Assembly (NCBI GenBank): GCA_003510325.1
Contig: DONB01000182.1
Span: 26,157 to 41,189 of the forward strand
Origin: Thiobacillus sp.
GTDB taxonomy: Bacteria > Pseudomonadota > Gammaproteobacteria > Burkholderiales > Thiobacillaceae
Reading direction: 5' to 3'
Length of the DNA stretch: 15,033 nt
Shown here: in pieces, positions 10,621 through 15,033 of the stretch
Position numbering within the stretch: the first letter of the stretch is position 1
Layout: each line of letters begins with the position of its first letter
Notes under the pieces: generated by a model
The model's database searches: none
What the model was told of the DNA's origin: nothing
The model's input: only the letters and a program-made list of their open reading frames with translations
Position numbers and translations under genes: made by a program

Positions 10621-12392
10621 GTGTCATGTTGACCTGGCGTGGCATCGCCAACGAACTCAAGACCCATCGCCAGCGACTGCTGCTGGCCAATATCATTGCG
10701 GTGCTGGCGGTGGTGGCCTCGGTGCCGATTCCGTTGTTGCTGCCGCTGATGGTCGACGAGGTGCTGCTGCACCATCCGGGCAAGATGGTTGCCGCCATCG
10801 GCGTGTGGTTTCCTGGGGCCTGGCACGGGCCGGTGCTGTTCATCGGTGCGGCGCTTCTGCTGACGGTGGTCCTGCGGCTGGCTGCCATCCTGCTCAACGT
10901 GTGGCAGGGGCGCAGCTTCTCGCTGCTGGCGAAGGACGTGGTGTATCGCATCCGTGTGCGTATGCTGAACCGCCTTTCGAAAATCGCCTTGTCGCAGTTC
11001 GAGACGGTGGGGGCGGGACGGGTGACCTCGCATTTCGTGACGGATTTGAACGCCGTCGACAGCTTCCTCGGGGCGTCGGTTTCCGGTTTTGTGGTGTCGG
11101 TGCTGACGCTGATCGGCGTCGCCGGCGTGCTGTTCTGGATGCACTGGCAGCTGGCGCTCTTCATCCTGCTGTTGAACCCGCTGGTGATCCTGTTTTCCAC
11201 CAGGCTCGGCAAGCGGGTGAAGGACCTGAAAAAGCATGAAAACCGTGCCTTCGAGGTGTTCCAGGACGCGCTCGCCGAAACGCTGGATGCGCTGACCCAG
11301 ATCCGCGCGATGAACCGCGAGAAGCATTACCTGGCGCGGGTGACGGAGAAGGCTGCCGACATCCGTCAGCACGCCGCGGCGTTCGCCTGGAAATCCGATG
11401 CGATGAGCCGGTTTTCCTTCTTCGTCTTTCTCGCCGGCTTCGACGCCTTCCGCGCCGGCGCGATGCTGATGGTGGTGTTCTCCGATCTCTCCATCGGCGA
11501 GATGCTCGCGGTGTTCGGCTACCTCTGGTTCATGATGACGCCGGTGCAGGAACTGGTGAACATGCAGTACGCCTGGTACGCCGCCAATGCCGCGCTGGGG
11601 CGCATCAATGCGCTGCTCGGACTTGCCGGCGAGCCGCAGCACCCGGCGCTGTACGACCCCTTTGCCGGCCAGCCCACCGTCGGCATTGCGCTCGCGCATG
11701 TGAACTTCGCCTACGAAGAAGGTGAGGCGGTGCTGGACGACGTCAGCTTGCGGATCGAGCCGGGCGAGAAGGTGGCGCTGGTGGGGGCGTCGGGCGGCGG
11801 CAAGTCGACCCTGGTGCAGGCCTTGCTGGGCCTGTACCCGGTGAAATCCGGACAAATTCTGTATGGCGGCGTGCCGGTGACCGACATCGGCTGGGAAACC
11901 GTGCGCGAACATGTCGGTGTGGTGCTGCAGCATCCGGTGCTGTTCAACGACAGCGTGCGCGCCAACCTTACCCTGGGGCGCGAGACCGACGTCGCTGCGC
12001 TGTGGCAGGCGCTCGAGATCGCCCAATTGAAAGAGTACATTGCCGAATTGCCTCACGGGCTGGACACCATGGTGGGGCGTCAGGGCGTACGCATGTCGGG
12101 CGGCCAGCGGCAACGTCTGGCGATTGCGCGCATGATCGTCGCCAACCCCAGCATCGTCATCCTCGACGAGGCCACGTCGGCGCTCGACAGCGACACCGAG
12201 CGGCATCTGCACCTGGCGCTGAGCGGATTTCTGGCCGGGCGTACCACGCTCATCATCGCCCACCGCTTGAGCGCGGTGAAGCAGGCCGACCGCATCCTGG
12301 TGTTCGAGAACGGCCGCATCGTGGAGGAGGGCGCTCATGATGAGTTGATCGACCGCGGGGGCCTGTATCACAAGCTTTACCACCACGCGTAA
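10617..12392 (+). CDS. ABC transporter, fused permease and ATPase (MsbA/exporter type)
   Basis: A half-transporter of 591 residues that should act as a dimer in the inner membrane. The N-terminal half has the usual six hydrophobic spans (first pairs [24 protein letters not shown] and [20 protein letters not shown]). The ATPase domain has Walker [10 protein letters not shown] (390-398), Q-loop VLQHP, signature MSGGQRQR (from 493), Walker [12 protein letters not shown] (D517, E518) and the switch His in IIAHRLS (549). There is no N-terminal peptidase domain. The GTG start overlaps the mnmE stop as GTGA, while ATG 10626 is an alternative start. Substrate families of this type include lipid A, lipids, peptides and drugs; none can be chosen here because no membrane-fusion or outer-membrane partner gene is nearby. 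It is probably co-transcribed with mnmE. Confidence 0.93.
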   Translation: MSVMLTWRGIANELKTHRQRLLLANIIAVLAVVASVPIPLLLPLMVDEVLLHHPGKMVAAIGVWFPGAWHGPVLFIGAALLLTVVLRLAAILLNVWQGRSFSLLAKDVVYRIRVRMLNRLSKIALSQFETVGAGRVTSHFVTDLNAVDSFLGASVSGFVVSVLTLIGVAGVLFWMHWQLALFILLLNPLVILFSTRLGKRVKDLKKHENRAFEVFQDALAETLDALTQIRAMNREKHYLARVTEKAADIRQHAAAFAWKSDAMSRFSFFVFLAGFDAFRAGAMLMVVFSDLSIGEMLAVFGYLWFMMTPVQELVNMQYAWYAANAALGRINALLGLAGEPQHPALYDPFAGQPTVGIALAHVNFAYEEGEAVLDDVSLRIEPGEKVALVGASGGGKSTLVQALLGLYPVKSGQILYGGVPVTDIGWETVREHVGVVLQHPVLFNDSVRANLTLGRETDVAALWQALEIAQLKEYIAELPHGLDTMVGRQGVRMSGGQRQRLAIARMIVANPSIVILDEATSALDSDTERHLHLALSGFLAGRTTLIIAHRLSAVKQADRILVFENGRIVEEGAHDELIDRGGLYHKLYHHA

Positions 12393-12419
12393 AAAGTGCT
12401 CGGGAAAATCAGCGTTCTC

Positions 12420-12428
12420 TGATACACT
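12420..12428 (+). promoter_or_regulatory. Possible extended -10 promoter for the helicase gene
   Basis: TG-A-TACACT gives the TGN extension and a -10 with two mismatches to TATAAT. No good -35 is seen at the proper distance. It lies 28 bases beyond the ABC transporter stop. Confidence 0.25.
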
Positions 12429-12597
12429 CCGCACAGTTGTGCATACAGCAGTGCGGCAGGTTGGGTTTTCCGCCGTGCCTCGGGACTGTTCTCACAGCCC
12501 CATCGTCTTCGACCTCTCTTTTGTGCCGCCGGCAGCATCTCCAGCCGGCAGTGACAAGTCTTGTGGTTGGCGCCGATGTGATCGACGCGACCCGTTG

Positions 12598-12614
12598 GGC
12601 GTTTTTCAAACGCC
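12598..12614 (+). repeat. Hairpin GGCGTTT-TTC-AAACGCC in the helicase leader
   Basis: A perfect 7-base stem with a 3-base loop. No T-run follows, so it is not a standard terminator. It may be a leader structure or an attenuator-like element. Confidence 0.4.
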
Positions 12615-12661
12615 GCTGATATCCGGTTCGTAATTTTATGACCTGTCTGGTTCTGAACCGG

Positions 12662-12691
12662 GCGCAGGTTTGTTTTGCGCGTTTGAGCGCA
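12662..12691 (+). promoter_or_regulatory. Mutually exclusive hairpins just before the helicase ribosome site
   Basis: TGCGC (12676-12680) can pair with GCGCA upstream (12662-12666) or with GCGCA downstream (12687-12691), but not with both. The downstream stem ends 7 bases before the AAGG ribosome site (12699-12702). Such an arrangement could change access to the start. The repeats are seen; switching is inferred. Confidence 0.35.
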
Positions 12692-12708
12692 CTGAAAAAA
12701 GGTTTGCC

Positions 12709-14103
12709 ATGAGCTTTTCCGAACTGGGGCTTGACCCCCTCATCCTTAAATCCGTTCTGGCCGCAGGCTACGAGAACGCCACGCCGGTTCAAATGCAGGC
12801 GATTCCCGCCGCGTTGAGCGGGCGCGACCTGCTGGTGTCGTCGCACACCGGTAGCGGCAAGACCGCGGCCTTCCTGCTGCCGTCGATCCAGCGCATGCTG
12901 GCCGAGCCGACCGTCAAGAGCATGGGCCCGCGCGTGCTGGTGCTGACCCCGACACGCGAACTCGCGCTGCAGGTCGAAAAAGCCGCCATGACCTATGGCA
13001 AGGACATGCGCCGCTTCCGTACCGCCTGTCTGGTCGGCGGCGCGCCGTATGGCCTGCAGCTGAAGCGCCTGTCGCAGCCGGTGGATGTGGTGGTAGCGAC
13101 CCCCGGCCGCCTGATCGATCACCTGGAGCGCGGCAAGATCGACTTTTCGCGCCTCGAAGTGCTGGTGCTGGATGAAGCCGACCGCATGCTGGACATGGGC
13201 TTTGTCGACGACATCAAGGCGATCGCCGCGCGCTGCCCGGCCGAGCGCCAGACGCTGCTGTTCTCGGCCACGCTCGACGGCGTGGTAGGCAACCTGGCGC
13301 GCGAACTGACCCGCGACGCCCAGCGCATCGAGATCGAGGCGGTGCCGCACAAGGAATCCAAGATCGAGCAGCGCCTGCTGTTTGCCGACAACATGGACCA
13401 CAAGAACCGTCTGCTCGACGCGCTGTTGCGCGACGTGGAGATGGTGCAGGCCATCGTGTTCGCGTCGACCAAGCGCAGCACCGAGGAAATCTCCGACCTC
13501 CTGGCCGACAGCGGCTTCGCCTCCGACGCGCTGCACGGCGACATGCAGCAGGGCCAGCGCAACCGCGCACTGCAGCGCTTGCGCGAAGGCCGTACCCGCG
13601 TGCTGGTGGCGACCGACGTCGCCGCGCGCGGCATCGACATCGAGGCGCTGCCTTTCGTCGTCAACTACGACCTGCCGCACAACGCCGAGGACTATGTCCA
13701 TCGCATCGGCCGCACCGGTCGTGCCGGCGCGCTGGGCGAGGCGATCTCGCTGGTGAGCGAGTCGGAAACGCGCTATCTCAAGGACATCGAGAAACTCATC
13801 GGCAGCCCCCTCGAACCAGTGATCGTTCCCGGCTTCGAACCAGGCGCGGCCGACGTGCCGGCGTATCAGTCGCGTCCGCCCAGGCCTGATCGCCATGCCG
13901 AGCGTCCGCCCGAGCGCCCGGCCGAACGCCGCGAACCGCGACCCAAGCCTGCCGCGTCGCGCGATGCGCTGTTCGATGCGCCGTACGTGCCGAGCGAGGC
14001 GCCGCGTGCCGAGGGCGCGTCGGCACCGGTGCGCAAGCATCCCAAGAAGCAAGTGGCCGCGCTGTTCCGCAGTCCGGTCAAAGTCGATTCCGCCGGGCAG
14101 TGA
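12709..14103 (+). CDS. DEAD-box ATP-dependent RNA helicase (RhlE-like)
   Basis: A protein of 464 residues that uses ATP to unwind short RNA duplexes, with likely roles in ribosome assembly or RNA decay. The motifs occur in order: Q motif TPVQMQAIP, Walker A HTGSGKT (GSGKT 48-52), PTRELA, TPGR, DEAD (155-158) in LDEADRMLDMG, SAT (from 186), VFASTKRS, HGDMQQGQRNRAL, ATDVAARGIDI and HRIGRTGR (331-338). After about residue 385 comes a low-complexity, basic, Pro/Arg/Glu-rich tail (RPPRPDRHAERPPERPAERR) of the kind that binds RNA non-specifically. The ATG at 12709 has AAGG with 6 bases of spacing; the TTG-initiated extension from 12670 lacks support. The long upstream leader suggests post-transcriptional control. 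RhlE-like is the closest name, but the exact subfamily cannot be assigned. Confidence 0.96.
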   Translation: MSFSELGLDPLILKSVLAAGYENATPVQMQAIPAALSGRDLLVSSHTGSGKTAAFLLPSIQRMLAEPTVKSMGPRVLVLTPTRELALQVEKAAMTYGKDMRRFRTACLVGGAPYGLQLKRLSQPVDVVVATPGRLIDHLERGKIDFSRLEVLVLDEADRMLDMGFVDDIKAIAARCPAERQTLLFSATLDGVVGNLARELTRDAQRIEIEAVPHKESKIEQRLLFADNMDHKNRLLDALLRDVEMVQAIVFASTKRSTEEISDLLADSGFASDALHGDMQQGQRNRALQRLREGRTRVLVATDVAARGIDIEALPFVVNYDLPHNAEDYVHRIGRTGRAGALGEAISLVSESETRYLKDIEKLIGSPLEPVIVPGFEPGAADVPAYQSRPPRPDRHAERPPERPAERREPRPKPAASRDALFDAPYVPSEAPRAEGASAPVRKHPKKQVAALFRSPVKVDSAGQ

Positions 14104-14444
14104 GCTGGGAAATTCTGCTGCTGGGACTGTTCGGCGCGATCGCCTGGTACTGGTATGCCGGCATGCTGGTGCGTGAACAGGCTGTTGCCGTCGGCCGCCG
14201 TGCCTGCGTCGACGCCGGCCTGCAGTTTCTCGACGAGAGCGTGGCGCTCGCCCGGACTCGCTTTGCCCGCAACGGCCAGGGCCAGCTGCAGTTCCAGCGC
14301 GATTACCGCTTCGAGTTTTCCGACACCGGCGACAACCGCCGTCCCGGTGTCGTGCGCATGCTGGGCGACCGCGTCGAATGGGTGAGCCTCGACGTCGAAT
14401 GGCAGCCGGGCAGGGCGGCGAGCGTCACCCGCCTGGGTGACTGA
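14100..14444 (+). CDS. Small single-span membrane protein, DUF3301-like
   Basis: A protein of 114 residues with an N-terminal hydrophobic segment (about 4-22, ILLLGLFGAIAWYWYAGML) that should anchor it in the inner membrane. A soluble region follows: RRACVDAGLQFLDESVAL, RDYRFEFSDTGDNRRPGVV and VEWVSLDVEWQPG. The pattern is what I remember of the DUF3301 family, whose function is unknown; this was not checked by search. The GTG start overlaps the helicase stop as GTGA (14100-14103), so its translation is probably coupled to the helicase. No independent ribosome site is evident. It converges with the hydrolase gene, 30 bases away. Confidence 0.85.
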   Translation: MSWEILLLGLFGAIAWYWYAGMLVREQAVAVGRRACVDAGLQFLDESVALARTRFARNGQGQLQFQRDYRFEFSDTGDNRRPGVVRMLGDRVEWVSLDVEWQPGRAASVTRLGD

Positions 14445-14449
14445 CGAGC

Positions 14450-14476
14450 GCCGCGTCTCGCGGCTGCCCGAATTTT
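14450..14476 (+). terminator. Weak intrinsic terminator after the helicase unit
   Basis: A perfect stem GCCGCG-TCT-CGCGGC (14450-14464) is followed 8 bases later by TTTT (14473-14476). The gap between the stem and the short T-run makes termination uncertain. It sits between two convergent genes, where a terminator is expected. No T-run follows it on the minus strand. Confidence 0.4.
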
Positions 14477-15033
14477 ATTCCTGTTCGATTTCCAGGATCG
14501 CCAGGCTGATCTGCGGGCCGAGGTTGGTCTCGAACTCGGCCCATTTGCGATAGGCCTTGAGCTTGTCGAGCAGCACAGGCTTCATCTCGAAATCGCTTTT
14601 CCCCTCGTCGTACATGCGCCGCACTTCCGCCATCAGGATGTCGAAATAGGCCTTCTGTTCCGCGACGAAGCTGCTGTCGCCGGTTTTGCCGTGACCGGGC
14701 ACATAGAGCTTCGCATTGAGGTCGAGCGCACGTTGCGTGGCCTTCATCACGCCCTTGAAGGTGCCGTCGCGCAGGTTCATCGACTGGCGGGCGAGCACGT
14801 TGTCGCCGGTGAAGAGGATCCTGTCCTCGACGATTTCGATCATCAGGTCGGTCTTGCTGTGCGCGTCGGTCGAGGAATGGATGCGGAAGGTCTTGCCGCC
14901 GATCCTGAATTCCTGGCCGTCGGCCGCTTCGACCGTGGGGTGGACGGCGCGGGTGCCGTCGGTATAGCCGCGGGTCATGTCGGACATCAGCTTGAGCCAG
15001 AACGCGTCGGCGCCTTCCTTCGCCTGCCTGATC
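14475..15033 (-). CDS. Metallo-beta-lactamase-fold hydrolase (C-terminal part, start outside window)
   Basis: The frame is open from the window edge at 15033 to TAA at 14475-14477, so the visible 185 residues are the C-terminal part of a longer protein. An internal ATG at 14987 is not the real start. The chain reads IRQAKEGADAFWLKLMSD, then the second half of a metallo-beta-lactamase fold: FRIHSSTDAHSKTDLMIEI with a metal-ligand His candidate, ILFTGDNVL with the bridging Asp, and LYVPGHGKTGD with the last His. The HXHXDH motif would lie to the right of the window. After the fold comes a helical C-terminus (KAYFDILMAEVRRMYDEG). The layout resembles SoxH-type and quinoprotein-associated hydrolases, but glyoxalase II-like or other members are equally possible. 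The substrate is unknown. Confidence 0.88.
   Translation of the reverse strand, partial: IRQAKEGADAFWLKLMSDMTRGYTDGTRAVHPTVEAADGQEFRIGGKTFRIHSSTDAHSKTDLMIEIVEDRILFTGDNVLARQSMNLRDGTFKGVMKATQRALDLNAKLYVPGHGKTGDSSFVAEQKAYFDILMAEVRRMYDEGKSDFEMKPVLLDKLKAYRKWAEFETNLGPQISLAILEIEQE

Larger units (their letters stand above)
12393..12708 (+). other. Gene-free leader region ahead of the RNA helicase
   Basis: This 316-base stretch has no convincing gene. Short open frames near 12437-12633 have no ribosome site or recognisable protein character. It holds a weak extended -10 promoter (12420-12428) and several inverted repeats: GCCGGC at 12528-12533 and 12544-12549, GGCGTTT/AAACGCC at 12598-12614, and alternative TGCGC/GCGCA stems at 12662-12691. 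If transcription starts near 12435, the helicase message has an untranslated leader of about 270 bases, as seen for some RNA helicases that control their own expression. That parallel is inference. Confidence 0.5.

Noticed and set aside
9426..12434. A 1002-codon open frame on the minus strand
   Set aside because: It is antisense to mnmE and the ABC transporter, both with intact family motifs. Its translation is low-complexity His/Gln/Arg-rich text typical of shadow frames in GC-rich DNA, and no family motif is visible.
12437..12633. Two overlapping small plus-strand frames in the helicase leader
   Set aside because: They have no ribosome site and no conserved-looking composition. The region is better explained as an untranslated leader with hairpins.
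12409..14052. A 547-codon minus-strand open frame
   Set aside because: It is antisense to the DEAD-box helicase, with a His/Arg/Gln-rich translation and no domain signature.

Overview
The window looks like the replication-origin region of a betaproteobacterial chromosome. The evidence is the gene set and its order: gyrB, dnaN and dnaA run leftward, and rpmH, rnpA, yidC and mnmE run rightward, so transcription diverges from the dnaA-rpmH gap. The DNA is GC-rich with high-GC codon use, and the proteins have betaproteobacterial character. An exported rhodanese fusion and a metallo-hydrolase hint at a sulfur-metabolising lineage such as the Thiobacillus relatives. That placement is inference from general resemblance, not from a search.

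Left flank (1-1700): the tail of an unidentified Lys/Ala/Pro-rich protein overlaps, by an ATGA, a small protein that resembles a degenerate response-regulator receiver. Next comes a secreted protein joining a PhnD-type periplasmic binding domain to a C-terminal rhodanese domain. A perfectly symmetrical terminator (1659-1688) separates this block from the convergent gyrB.

Replication block (1715-6916, minus strand): dnaA, dnaN and gyrB in that transcriptional order, encoding the initiator, the sliding clamp and the gyrase B subunit. recF, which often sits between dnaN and gyrB, is absent from this spot. The dnaA-dnaN gap has T-rich tracts, one perfect DnaA box and two one-mismatch boxes. The dnaA-rpmH gap has another perfect box. 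Either or both could be oriC.

Right-hand translation and membrane block (7102-12392, plus strand): rpmH (ribosomal protein L34), rnpA (RNase P protein), yidC (membrane insertase), mnmE (tRNA-modifying GTPase) and an orphan ABC exporter. They are tightly packed, with small gaps or overlaps, and probably form one transcription unit from a sigma-70-like promoter ahead of rpmH. yidD, commonly found between rnpA and yidC, is missing here.

Right flank (12393-15033): a 316-base gene-free leader with several inverted repeats precedes a DEAD-box RNA helicase, which is coupled by a GTGA overlap to a small single-span membrane protein. A metallo-beta-lactamase-fold hydrolase converges from the right and runs off the window.

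This is mostly ordinary core genome. I see no CRISPR array, insertion sequence, phage gene, tRNA or rRNA, and nothing that I would call a new multi-gene system. The most interesting items are the binding-protein/rhodanese fusion, the two DnaA-box regions flanking dnaA, the missing yidD, the gyrB start codon in a hairpin loop, and competing hairpins ahead of the helicase.
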